A DNA stretch of 44,329 bases from a virus. The stretch spans positions 1 to 44,329 of IMG/VR virus record IMGVR_UViG_3300025728_000017; one strand, 5' to 3'. The position numbers and the translations under genes are program-made. Position 1 is the stretch's first letter, and the number at the start of each line of letters is the position of its first letter. A model generated the notes under the pieces. It had not been told where the DNA came from. It saw only the letters and a list, made by a program, of their open reading frames with translations, and ran no database searches. Of the stretch, positions 1 to 6,523 are shown in pieces.

Positions 1-127
1 GTTGCGCTAAGACGGCTGCGGCAGCACCGACAGTACCAACGGACTGGCTTACCGACTGCGCTTGACTGGCTAAGGCGTCCGCGTTCGTCCCGGCTGCGTT
101 GCCGTTCAGGATCAGCGCGTTGGTGAA
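1..127. repeat. Terminal overlap, left copy (circular assembly)
   Basis: The first 127 bases are identical to bases 44203-44329. The repeat falls inside the tape measure reading frame, and that frame stays open across the join. It therefore looks like an assembler overlap of a circular or circularly permuted molecule, not a biological terminal repeat. The unique genome length is 44,202 bp. Confidence 0.95.
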
Positions 128-739
128 CGCGGTTGTCTCATCGCTACCCTGCTTATAAGCGAGGGCTAGCACAGCGGCTGCCGCTGCGGCCAGGGTGAAA
201 GGGTTTACCAGTCCGAGGACATAGCCGCCCAAAGCGCGGGCCGCAGGACCGATGCCGCCGAACATGTCTTTGAGCTGGCCGCCTTGCTGCAAAAGCACCG
301 TCAGCGGGTTCTGCCCGGCAGCGATAGACGTAGCGATGTCAGTGAATTGAGCGGGGACGCCTCGGAGGTTATTAGCGAGTTGCTTTGCACTTAGACCATT
401 CGCGTCTAATTGCTTACCGTTCTTCGTCAGAACGTTATTAGTAGACTCAACAGCCTTACGGGTTTCGTTCAGCTTGGCGAGGTAAGCGTTGTAGTCGTCG
501 GTTGGCAGCCGGCCGGCATCACGATGCGCTTTGAGCTGCTGCTCCATCTTGTCGAGACGGGAGTACGCAGCAATGGTCGGATCGATCTGCCCGACCAATC
601 GATCAAGTGCATCGCCCTGCTTCTTGGCTTCACGCGTGGCCGAAGCTAAAGCGCGTTCGGCCTGATCCATACCGCGTTCGAAACCGGCGGTGTTCGCTAC
701 CAGGTCAACCGTGAGCTGCCCGAGTGATCCTACCGCCAT
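1..739 (-). CDS. Tail tape measure protein, N-terminal part (continues at 44202)
   Basis: This is the first 246 codons of a gene that crosses the assembly join. The full product is 927 residues (739 down to 1, then 44202 down to 42158). The tape measure sets tail length, is packed in the tail tube and is ejected with the DNA. The ATG at 739 starts MAVGSLGQLTVDL. Residues of about 115-165 carry the prophage tape measure signature (LRGVPAQFTDIATSI, then LLQQGGQLKDMFGG) of the lambda gpH-like family. Hydrophobic, alanine-rich segments follow. The gene starts 2 bases after the stop of the tail chaperone at 742, the usual position for a tape measure. The family call is firm. Confidence 0.93.
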   Translation of the reverse strand, partial: MAVGSLGQLTVDLVANTAGFERGMDQAERALASATREAKKQGDALDRLVGQIDPTIAAYSRLDKMEQQLKAHRDAGRLPTDDYNAYLAKLNETRKAVESTNNVLTKNGKQLDANGLSAKQLANNLRGVPAQFTDIATSIAAGQNPLTVLLQQGGQLKDMFGGIGPAARALGGYVLGLVNPFTLAAAAAAVLALAYKQGSDETTAFTNALILNGNAAGTNADALASQAQSVSQSVGTVGAAAAVLAQ

Positions 740-741
740 AG

Positions 742-1023
742 CTAGGGCTTCCTGGATGCTTGCAACACTCGCAAGAAGTCTTGCGGCGTGGCGTACCTGA
801 GTTCGTCGTCCGATTCCCGGTTAGGGATGAAATCTGCGACCTTTACCTTTTTGTTGCCCATCAGCTGCGCGCCAGTGGTACAGATCAACGCGGCGGCTTG
901 CTCGATGCGTTCGGCGATGTTCAGGCCCCCGTGACGCTGCAAGTACCGAGCCCATTGCCGCGCTTCGACCAGTGACATGTTCTGTTGGGCTTCGGCGATC
1001 GTGCGACCGCCTATGCCGTTCAT
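742..1023 (-). CDS. Tail assembly chaperone, downstream frame (lambda gpT-like part of G-T)
   Basis: The frame gives 93 residues from the ATG at 1023. The opening NGIGGRTIAEAQ and the pattern WARYLQRHGGLNIAERIEQ are typical of the second part of siphovirus tail chaperones, which in lambda is made only as a G-T fusion by -1 ribosomal frameshifting. The same frame is open upstream of the ATG and reads DEPPEDLWFELV into it, a segment common in such fusions. The ATG may therefore never be used as a start. The upstream gene is in the frame that a -1 shift would join to this one. In the family, the fusion binds the tape measure during tail assembly and is absent from the virion. Confidence 0.85.
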   Translation of the reverse strand: MNGIGGRTIAEAQQNMSLVEARQWARYLQRHGGLNIAERIEQAAALICTTGAQLMGNKKVKVADFIPNRESDDELRYATPQDFLRVLQASRKP

Positions 1024-1025
1024 AA

Positions 1026-1406
1026 CTAGTTCGAACCAGAGGTCTTCCGGGGGTTCGTCTTTGCCGATTGCGCTTCGTTAACCGCGGTGATCAGCGCCAG
1101 GAACAGCGTGTCGCAAATCGGGCCGCGATCCGGGGAAGCGGTGCCGAGCACGTCAGCCGTCGTAAAGACCGGAGCGCCATTCTCGTCACAGATCATAGTA
1201 GCGATCCGTGCGGCCAAGTGCTCTTGATTGCCTTCAGCGGCTTTCCAGGTGTTGGTAATCGTGTGGTACGACGCCAAACGCACATAAATAGTAGCTTCCT
1301 GCTCTACGCCTTCGGTGTTGTGCCACTTGATTTCACGCTTCACGAACGGTTCGGCGGCGCTAACGAAAGCGCCGGCTTCCACGAGGTCTTTAAGGTTGAA
1401 GGCCAT
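1026..1406 (-). CDS. Tail assembly chaperone (lambda gpG-like)
   Basis: This is a 126-residue protein between the tail tube gene and the tape measure, the invariant place of the siphovirus tail chaperone. It opens MAFNLKDLVEAGAFV and has a short charged end (KTNPRKTSGSN) that is specific to the unshifted product. The family coats the tape measure before tube polymerisation. The size and position fit lambda gpG (140 residues). Its last codons hold the frameshift signals described at 1047-1065. It starts 4 bases after the tail tube stop, so the two are likely co-translated. Confidence 0.85.
   Translation of the reverse strand: MAFNLKDLVEAGAFVSAAEPFVKREIKWHNTEGVEQEATIYVRLASYHTITNTWKAAEGNQEHLAARIATMICDENGAPVFTTADVLGTASPDRGPICDTLFLALITAVNEAQSAKTNPRKTSGSN
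1047..1065 (-). promoter_or_regulatory. Candidate -1 ribosomal frameshift site (G to G-T)
   Basis: Near the end of the upstream chaperone there are two possible slip points on the minus strand: GGCAAAG (1065-1059) and CCCCCGG (1053-1047). In both, one of the two tRNAs re-pairs well after slipping back one base. Both lie before the zero-frame stop at 1026 and inside the open -1 frame. Neither is a textbook heptamer, so the exact site is open. Confidence 0.55.
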
Positions 1407-1409
1407 TGG

Positions 1410-1892
1410 TTAGCTCGACGACTTAGGAATGAGAACCGGCTCGCCGGAGACTTGGATACCGACGGTCGAAGTGACCATGGTGTTCAGGCCAAAGGTGAAC
1501 GGATAGCTGTTCATGTAGCCTTCGAAGGTCAGCCAGCTACGGGTCGGTGGCAGAACGAATTCATCGTCGCCGTTGCTGTCGGTGCCTACGGTCGGCGCGA
1601 CGGTGCCGTCAGAGAAGCCGATCGCCCACTGCAGGGTGACGCCGGAGGTCTTCAACTGGTGCAGACGGATGTGTGCAGGATCGGCGGGGTCGAACTGCAG
1701 GCCGAAGGTCGCCGCGCCAGGAGTGGCTAGGCCGGCTTCGTAGGTGCGCGACAGGTCGTTCAGGCAGGTCGTTTCGATCTGATCGATCGCGGTGTCGATA
1801 CCGTCGATGGAGGTAATGCAACCCACGTCCAGCAGAGTGCCGGTATCGGGGTCAATCGCATACAGGTCGGTGCCCTGGCTCTTGATGGTCAT
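1410..1892 (-). CDS. Major tail (tube) protein
   Basis: This is 160 residues from the ATG at 1892, which has a GAGG box 8 bases upstream. An upstream in-frame start at 1934 lacks such a box and was rejected. The sequence MTIKSQGTDLYAIDPDTG, with later GEPVLIPKSSS, fits tail tube proteins of the lambda gpV/HK97 gp13 type. These stack as hexameric rings to form the tube. It sits between the tail terminator and the chaperone pair, the standard order. I see no added immunoglobulin-like domain at the C terminus, unlike lambda gpV. As a major virion protein it should be highly expressed, but no separate promoter was recognised. Confidence 0.85.
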   Translation of the reverse strand: MTIKSQGTDLYAIDPDTGTLLDVGCITSIDGIDTAIDQIETTCLNDLSRTYEAGLATPGAATFGLQFDPADPAHIRLHQLKTSGVTLQWAIGFSDGTVAPTVGTDSNGDDEFVLPPTRSWLTFEGYMNSYPFTFGLNTMVTSTVGIQVSGEPVLIPKSSS

Positions 1893-1958
1893 GGGTGAAG
1901 CCTCGTCGGAGTAATGAACGTTCGACGGAAGCATACCACGCCGGTGGGGTTTCGCAAA

Positions 1959-2324
1959 TTAGCGGTTGACGATCCAGTCCATGTCGAAGCTGGTGCGGTA
2001 CAGGAGCGTGTCTTCCTCGCGCGTATCACCTCTATAGCTCGTGATGTAGCTGTCGAGTTCGATCGCGTACCGGATCGCTTTTGCGACAGCGGTTGTCGAC
2101 TGAGTGGTGAGACCGTACACGTCCACTTGCAAACTGGCCTGATCGGCGTCAGGACGGCAGTTCAGCATGTTGAACGGCGCACCGCCGATCCACTGGTAAA
2201 CGACATAGGGTTTGGTGACGTTCTGTGGCGCCTGTCCGAATGGGTATATGCGCGGCGACGTGCCGCCGAGCAAGGATTGCACAGTAGGATCGGCTTTGCA
2301 GACCGTGTAAAAAGGTACGTCCAT
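1959..2324 (-). CDS. Tail terminator / tail completion protein (DUF3168 type)
   Basis: This 121-residue protein begins MDVPFYTVCKADPTVQSLLG and contains GQAPQNVTKPYVVYQW, the pattern of DUF3168 proteins. Members cap the tail tube and link it to the head (the role of lambda gpU). The start codon overlaps the stop of the gp10-like gene by one base (TGATG at 2324), which points to translational coupling. It lies just before the tail tube gene, as expected. Confidence 0.85.
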   Translation of the reverse strand: MDVPFYTVCKADPTVQSLLGGTSPRIYPFGQAPQNVTKPYVVYQWIGGAPFNMLNCRPDADQASLQVDVYGLTTQSTTAVAKAIRYAIELDSYITSYRGDTREEDTLLYRTSFDMDWIVNR

Positions 2325-2767
2325 CAGTTGAGCCCCAATTTGATCAGCTGGAACTTTGCCGAGCTGAGGAATTCTTGAAACACGGCTTGCGTGTTTTCAC
2401 TCAAAGCCCGGCGCATCGGAGCATATGCACGGATATGCACGGTGCCCAGTTCGAGGTACTTCCAGAAGTAGGTATTACCGCCGGCTACGCCTCTTTTCCG
2501 CTTCCGAATACCTACGGAAATCTTTGTCGAACCTGTTTCGTTGAAGAATTTCGTATCCTCAATCAACGCCACGTTCTTGCCGATATCAGGGAACGTCCTA
2601 GGGTCATCGATCCTGTCCCAATTTACCTTAGCCGCCTGAAGCACGATATCCATGGCGTCTTTCGCCGCCGGCACGACTACCTGGCGCTGCAGTTCCTGCG
2701 GCAGCGTTTTGAAAACGCGGCTCAGTTCATCAGCTCCGGTAAGCTTGTAGGTGATCCAGTCGGCCAT
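2324..2767 (-). CDS. HK97 gp10-like tail completion protein
   Basis: I chose the ATG at 2767 (MADWITYKLTGADELSRVFKTLP) because a GAGG box lies 7 bases upstream; the longer frame from 2800 has none. The 147-residue product shows the HK97 gp10/minor capsid pattern: an N-terminal L..LP helix, a basic middle (GIRKRKRG) and then YFWKYLELGTVHIRAYAPMRRAL, where the GT..xPAxPFxRPAL motif of this family normally lies. Family members complete the head-tail joint. It is the first tail gene after the cargo block, and a terminator lies 43 bases upstream, so it must have either read-through or its own promoter. Confidence 0.85.
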   Translation of the reverse strand: MADWITYKLTGADELSRVFKTLPQELQRQVVVPAAKDAMDIVLQAAKVNWDRIDDPRTFPDIGKNVALIEDTKFFNETGSTKISVGIRKRKRGVAGGNTYFWKYLELGTVHIRAYAPMRRALSENTQAVFQEFLSSAKFQLIKLGLN

Positions 2768-2809
2768 GTCGTCGCCCTCGGTTTGAGCGGAGTTTATCAC
2801 AGGCGAGAA

Positions 2810-2834
2810 AAAGCCGCCCTAGTTAGGCGGCTTT
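2810..2834 (-). terminator. Rho-independent terminator after the cargo methyltransferase
   Basis: A perfect 9-bp stem (AAAGCCGCC / GGCGGCTTT) with a 7-base loop is followed, on the minus strand, by a run of T. It lies between the methyltransferase stop (2916) and the gp10-like start (2767). It could work in both directions, but leftward transcription is the only known traffic here. Confidence 0.8.
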
Positions 2835-2915
2835 GGTACAGCACCGAAAGATTTGGGCTTCTTCGATAGGCCTATCGGTTATCACAGGGAACGCGTGGTG
2901 TGCGGAGTAATCCTA

Positions 2916-3536
2916 CTACGCTACGCGCTTGAACGCAAAGGACGTAATTCCTTCCCTGCCCAGTTCGGTTTCGGCGTGGTTCACTTCCATTACTTGGAAG
3001 CCTTGGTCTTCACACCAACGGATCAACCCGGGGATACTGAAGTACCAAAGGTGTTCCGCCGGCTTGAAATGCTTCGACTGCAACGCTTCTTCCGCGCTTT
3101 CGAACGTGGGCAGGGAAACGAAGAACCAATCGTCTACTTGGGCGAGAAGCTTCTCGGGTTCTGGGATGTGTTCCAAGCTGTCCCAACAAGTGACGTGCGA
3201 AACCTTTTCGGAGTACGGGTCTTTGTAGGAGCCGGTCTGCTTCAACCACTCCACCGCTTCGCTACTTACGTCGTAGCCGTCGCCCCACGACTCCTTGACG
3301 TAGCGCCCGCCACCAATACCGATGTCCACACCGAGCGATGCTTTGGTGTACTTCTCGACCAGTTCCAGTCGGGCTTTGGTCAGCAGGCCGCCCATTGGCG
3401 TTTCGTCTAGCTTCTGGTAATGGGCGAAATACTCGCCGCTGTAGGTCATCGGCGGCGCGCTGTGCCAGCCGTAGCCCAGTTCCTCAGACCACCATAGGGA
3501 GGGCTTGATCAGCCCACGCGGTAAGCTTTGCGTCAT
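2916..3536 (-). CDS. Class I SAM-dependent methyltransferase (cargo gene)
   Basis: This is 206 residues from the ATG at 3536, with AGGA 9 bases upstream. Residues of about 68-77 hold the SAM-binding glycine loop (GVDIGIGGGRYV), followed by DVSSEAVEWL and then WDSLEHI, the post-II/motif IV region of Methyltransf_23-type enzymes. The C-terminal part has HLWYFSIPGLIRWCEDQGF. The target is not visible from sequence. It overlaps the glycosyltransferase-like gene upstream by 53 bases, and both sit between terminators in the middle of the morphogenesis genes. Such genes often modify sugars or small molecules, so a role in surface glycan modification is an inference. DNA methylation is less likely because no DPPY or PCQ motif is present. 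Confidence 0.8.
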   Translation of the reverse strand: MTQSLPRGLIKPSLWWSEELGYGWHSAPPMTYSGEYFAHYQKLDETPMGGLLTKARLELVEKYTKASLGVDIGIGGGRYVKESWGDGYDVSSEAVEWLKQTGSYKDPYSEKVSHVTCWDSLEHIPEPEKLLAQVDDWFFVSLPTFESAEEALQSKHFKPAEHLWYFSIPGLIRWCEDQGFQVMEVNHAETELGREGITSFAFKRVA

Positions 3537-4317
3537 AATCCGAGATCCTCTTGTCGCAGTTGTGTTGTTTGAGGCGGCAGCGACAAAAGTTGTCAGGAAC
3601 CGCGAATGTGATATTGCTCTGACCTTTTGGCGTGATCAACTCAGGCGAATTGAAACCGCCTTGGCCGCCACAGATGATCCATGCGGGAACCTTGGCCGCG
3701 AGGGCAGCGGGAACCAGCCAGCCAATACCGCCGATCACCGCCGAGGCGTTGGCGACGAGCGACAGCAATTGTTCAACCGGCAGTTCGCCATGTAGGTACT
3801 CGCGGTCTGCGTAGGGAAGATTTCCGACTAGCCATTCCTTCCCTTCTTCTAGATCGGCTACAAGCACCACTTGATACCCCTTAGCAGCGGCGTGTAGCGC
3901 GGCCTCCCAGATATATTTGGGGTCTGGATTCCTCGTATCCGCTCGCCACTCGCTACGCACTGTAGCGGGGCGCACGACAACGTACTTACCGGTCTCAGGA
4001 GACGGCGGGAGCGGCGGCAGATCGAACGCACCGGGCGAAACGCCAAAGCAGGCTGTCATACCGGGGATAATGCCCTCGGCGCCATAGCGGATCTGTCGGG
4101 TAGGTTGGCGCGTCGGTGGCATCGTCCACGGGTTATGGCGGGCGATGTTCTTCGCCTGGGTGCGCAGGGTGGTTTGCGGGCGGATGAAGTGGACGCCGGG
4201 AATATCCGAATAGATTTCCGGCCAGGGTGTATCGAGGTAAACAGGTTTCGGCAAAGCTTTAATGAAGGCACGTTGATAAATGTTATCTCCGAGTCCTTTC
4301 ATAGAATGAATAATCAT
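3484..4317 (-). CDS. Glycosyltransferase family 9-like protein (cargo gene)
   Basis: The likely start is the ATG at 4317 (MIIHSMKGLGDNIYQRAFI), preceded by GAGG and, just before that, a terminator hairpin. A longer frame to 4386 would run through that hairpin and was rejected. The 277-residue product has an N-terminal G-LGD loop and a C-terminal VIGGIGWLVPAALAAKVPA segment, as in ADP-heptose:LPS heptosyltransferase-like (GT9/GT-B) folds. A late CRCRLKQHNC cysteine-rich stretch is unusual. A role in glycan transfer or as a degenerate relative is plausible, but the substrate is unknown. It forms a block with the methyltransferase and the DUF115-like gene. Confidence 0.7.
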   Translation of the reverse strand: MIIHSMKGLGDNIYQRAFIKALPKPVYLDTPWPEIYSDIPGVHFIRPQTTLRTQAKNIARHNPWTMPPTRQPTRQIRYGAEGIIPGMTACFGVSPGAFDLPPLPPSPETGKYVVVRPATVRSEWRADTRNPDPKYIWEAALHAAAKGYQVVLVADLEEGKEWLVGNLPYADREYLHGELPVEQLLSLVANASAVIGGIGWLVPAALAAKVPAWIICGGQGGFNSPELITPKGQSNITFAVPDNFCRCRLKQHNCDKRISDYDAKLTAWADQALPMVV

Positions 4318-4335
4318 AAAGCCTCGTTCAAAAAG

Positions 4336-4352
4336 AACCCACCGAAGCGGGT
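4336..4352 (-). terminator. Rho-independent terminator upstream of the GT9-like gene
   Basis: On the minus strand the RNA forms ACCCGC-UUCG-GUGGGU (with one G-U pair) followed by UCUUUUU. On the plus strand the same position would be an A-C mismatch, so selection seems to act on leftward RNA. It is a near copy of the terminator at 5329-5344, and both lie a few bases upstream of a ribosome binding site. Confidence 0.7.
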
Positions 4353-4430
4353 CAAGGAGGGCACCGTGGGAAATAGGTTGGTGCAATGAAATCTCGTTGC
4401 CGCTCCATATGGAAGCCGCCTGTCATTCAA

Positions 4431-4530
4431 TTGCACCAGAAGAAAGGCCTAGTGGTTATCCCATGTTTTCGGCCTGCGCCCGAACCAACGGTCGCCCTAC
4501 TTAACGAGCTAAGCCTTTCTTCTGGTGCAA
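4431..4530. repeat. Perfect 18-bp inverted repeat with 64-base spacer
   Basis: The left arm (4431-4448, TTGCACCAGAAGAAAGGC) and right arm (4513-4530) are exact reverse complements. The spacer has a small inner hairpin (TTCGG/CCGAA). In RNA of either strand this would form a very stable long hairpin. There is no T run after it, so it does not look like a terminator. Possible roles are a structured RNA, an RNA processing site or the relic ends of a small insertion. Confidence 0.85.
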
Positions 4531-4642
4531 CTATTCCGCATGTGCGGGCTGCGACGGGCAAACTTCTCTAGACTTGCCATGCTTTCGCGGTCGGTGGCGT
4601 TGGTTGAGCGTTGTAGGGGCCGGTGCTAATCTCCGGCTTGTA

Positions 4643-4706
4643 CGGGTGACTTATCTGACTCGCCGACTGTTCCGCTTTCGCGGTGTTCTGCCTCTGAACT
4701 AACCCG
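4643..4706 (-). pseudogene. tRNA-like remnant (Gly-type D-arm and partial acceptor stem)
   Basis: On the minus strand the text reads CGGGT, then TAGTTCAGAGGCAGAAC, which is a perfect tRNA D-arm (stem GTTC/GAAC with the GG of the loop). It ends GTCACCCG, which pairs with CGGGT as an acceptor stem would. The length (64 bases) is close to that part of a tRNA. However, the anticodon arm is replaced by CCGC-GAAA-GCGG and no T-loop (TTCRA) is present, so it cannot be a working tRNA. Confidence 0.35.
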
Positions 4707-4758
4707 ATGCCCGACTAGGCAGTGGCGCTTTAGCTGCGCATTCCCTACGACCCAAACT

Positions 4759-5310
4759 CTAGTCACTCGCATCACAAGTGTCAACAACCTTTTGCAACTC
4801 TTTTTCCAACATGCCTAACCGGTACGCTGTCAGCGCTGTGTCACGCGAGCAATTGACGACCAGGGCGCGCTGCGCCAACCGGCAATGCTGCTTGTTCCAC
4901 TTCCTGCACAATGCTTCGTCGGGGTTCTTCGTGTCGGTATGGTCGCCGTGCCAGTGCGTACCGCCTTGCACCGTGCAGTCGTAACCAAGAAGCAGGACGC
5001 GTTCTGCGCCTAGCTGAAAGGCCAGTTCGATCGCACGTAACCCACTATTGTACTCCCCATAAGCGGCGTGCAGGTTCAGAGCGTGCTTCGCCGACGCCTG
5101 ACGGGTACACGTCCACCGCTTAGGGCCATCAGGCACTTGGCTAACATTAGCATCCCACCACGCGAGATCACCTGCGTAAAGGTGATCGCACCAAGGGGCT
5201 AGCTGCCAAGAATTGTTCACGGCGATTATAGGAAGGCCGGCAGCGCGTATCATTTCGCAGTCGTGCGCGTTGAGGCTTGGGCCGGAGGCGATGCAGACGA
5301 AGGTATTCAA
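4759..5310 (-). CDS. DUF115/MAF-like protein (cargo gene)
   Basis: This is 183 residues from the ATG at 5310, with a strong AGGAGG box. The N terminus FVCIASGPSLNAHD and the later NSGLRAIELAFQLGAERVLLLGYD match the core of DUF115/motility-accessory-factor-like proteins. These have a nucleotide-sugar-binding Rossmann-type fold and are frequent in phages, where the function is not established. It is much shorter than bacterial MAF proteins and keeps only this core. It is the first gene of the three-gene block after a terminator. A link to surface glycan work is an inference from its neighbours. Confidence 0.7.
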   Translation of the reverse strand: MNTFVCIASGPSLNAHDCEMIRAAGLPIIAVNNSWQLAPWCDHLYAGDLAWWDANVSQVPDGPKRWTCTRQASAKHALNLHAAYGEYNSGLRAIELAFQLGAERVLLLGYDCTVQGGTHWHGDHTDTKNPDEALCRKWNKQHCRLAQRALVVNCSRDTALTAYRLGMLEKELQKVVDTCDASD

Positions 5311-5328
5311 TATTCCTCCTAAAAGAAA

Positions 5329-5344
5329 ACCCGCCGAAGCGGGT
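5329..5344 (-). terminator. Rho-independent terminator after the head genes
   Basis: The RNA of the minus strand has ACCCGC-UUCG-GCGGGU followed by UUUCUUUU. It sits between the head-closure gene (stop 5529) and the ribosome binding site of the DUF115-like gene (start 5310). It separates the head operon from the cargo block. The 184 bases between it and 5529 contain small hairpins but no gene that I can support. Confidence 0.8.
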
Positions 5345-5528
5345 CTCAGATCGTCGGTAGCGGCATCTTAAACGGCTACCCTGCGCGATTGCTCAAGGGG
5401 CTGCGGGCCCTACTGTTGCAAGTGTAGCTGGTCAACTACGCGCGCCATTGCTGGACACCAGCGTCAAGAGCTGCCCGGAGCCATATAGCTTTGCGCATGG
5501 CCGCAACGGGAGAACCGCTGCGCACAGT

Positions 5529-5867
5529 CTACCCTTCATTCACTCCGAGCGATACCGGCGCGCTAACGTAATCGCGTCCGCTTTCCTGATCCGGTAGCCA
5601 AGCGTGAACGTTGTAGATATCGCCGTTGTGCAAAATGCGTTGCTTGGCCTTCAGCCCCGGGCGCTGGCGAATTACGATGCGCGCGATGATTTCAGACTGG
5701 ATCGCCGCAGCAGCCAGGAACTCGCGTCCGCTGGCCGGGGCAATGCGCGCCGGGACGTTCTCGAAGACGGTTACCCAAGCCTCGGTGAACGCTCCTGTTT
5801 CTTCGTCGCGAACCTCGGTCCAGTCTTGGATATCCACCCGATGGCGGTACTGGCCGGCGCGGCTCAT
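5529..5867 (-). CDS. Head closure / head-tail adaptor (HK97 gp7, SPP1 gp16 type)
   Basis: The ATG at 5867 (MSRAGQYRHRVDIQDWTEVRD) overlaps the stop of the previous gene (ATGA), so I chose it over the longer frame. The 112-residue product follows the head-tail joining protein pattern: LxHRVDIQ at the N terminus, VWARIAPxSGREFL-like (VPARIAPASGREFL) near residue 45, and HNGDIYNVHAWLPD near residue 85. The family closes the connector after DNA packaging. It lies next to the gp6-type connector and before the tail genes, as expected. Confidence 0.88.
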   Translation of the reverse strand: MSRAGQYRHRVDIQDWTEVRDEETGAFTEAWVTVFENVPARIAPASGREFLAAAAIQSEIIARIVIRQRPGLKAKQRILHNGDIYNVHAWLPDQESGRDYVSAPVSLGVNEG

Positions 5868-6517
5868 GGGCGTTCCTCGATCACGATGCTGTATACGCCC
5901 GTGCAATCACCGCTTACCGCCGTCATCCTGGCGAGCACAGCGTAGTACGTTCCCGCCAGTCTTCCTTTTTCTGATACGGCTGCGCCCCCTACGCTAGACT
6001 GTTGCGCTGTTGCCCCCGCTGTCCTAACCCGAAGCGGAGTCAATGGCGCCTGCCCGACGCTAGGGGTGAACGTGCCCCCCGACGCGATCTGCGATTGGAA
6101 TGCGTAGGACGCCGCTTCAGTCATAGAGTTTTCAGACGAAGGGGTATGCGCAGTACCGAAAACACCGCCGGCGACACCCTGGGCCGCGGTATATGTGCGG
6201 AGAGTTAGGCCTCCTTGATCGACGGTTAACGTGTGGGCGTGGATAATGAAGTTGGTCGGAATGGTGAACCTGAAAACCAGGGGTGTTCCCGCGATCGGGT
6301 TGGTCGACGCGAATTCGTAGTTAAGGGACCACATGCGTCTGCCGAAAAATCCTGTTTGCCCAACGTCTACCCGTAGGCGCCGGTTCGGGCCTGTTCCGCC
6401 GTCAGTCAGAAGATCGAAAGGAGGATGGGCTATAACGCGCTCGGCCCAAGTGCCGTCCTTCATGTCGACGATGCGTCGGAGAAAGCTTCCGAAGACGCGT
6501 GCGAATTTGTCTGCCAT
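5864..6517 (-). CDS. Virion-associated protein of unknown function (head region)
   Basis: This is 217 residues from the ATG at 6517 (MADKFARVFGSFLRRIVDMKDGTWAER). The ATG two codons earlier is too close to the GAGG box. The segment AERVIAHPPFDLLTDGGTGPNRRLRVD recurs in phage proteins encoded between connector and head-closure genes; the rest is rich in beta-prone T, V, G and A residues. I do not know its function. A decoration or surface role is possible because of the beta-rich composition and position. Confidence 0.7.
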   Translation of the reverse strand: MADKFARVFGSFLRRIVDMKDGTWAERVIAHPPFDLLTDGGTGPNRRLRVDVGQTGFFGRRMWSLNYEFASTNPIAGTPLVFRFTIPTNFIIHAHTLTVDQGGLTLRTYTAAQGVAGGVFGTAHTPSSENSMTEAASYAFQSQIASGGTFTPSVGQAPLTPLRVRTAGATAQQSSVGGAAVSEKGRLAGTYYAVLARMTAVSGDCTGVYSIVIEERP

Positions 6518-6523
6518 GACCAT

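Larger units (their letters stand above)
4318..4758 (-). other. Non-coding interval with structured elements
   Basis: This is 441 bases between two cargo genes with no convincing gene. It holds the terminator at 4336-4352, a perfect 18-bp inverted repeat (4431-4448 and 4513-4530) and, at 4643-4706 on the minus strand, a tRNA-like remnant. A 48-residue minus-strand frame (from about 4763, overlapping the end of the preceding gene) was seen but has no ribosome binding site, and its peptide resembles translated tRNA sequence, so I do not call it a gene. Confidence 0.6.

Noticed and set aside
4386-4571. 61-codon plus-strand frame in the non-coding stretch
   Set aside because: It is translated from the 18-bp inverted repeat and lacks a ribosome binding site; rightward transcription is not expected here.
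4643-4706. Functional tRNA
   Set aside because: Anticodon arm and T-loop are missing; only D-arm and part of the acceptor stem can be formed.
4643-4763. 48-codon minus-strand frame (RVSSEAEHR...)
   Set aside because: The peptide resembles the translation of tRNA-like DNA, and there is no ribosome binding site.
5345-5528. Gene or tRNA between terminator and head-closure gene
   Set aside because: Only short dyads (for example GGTAGC/GCTACC) and no frame with a start signal were found.
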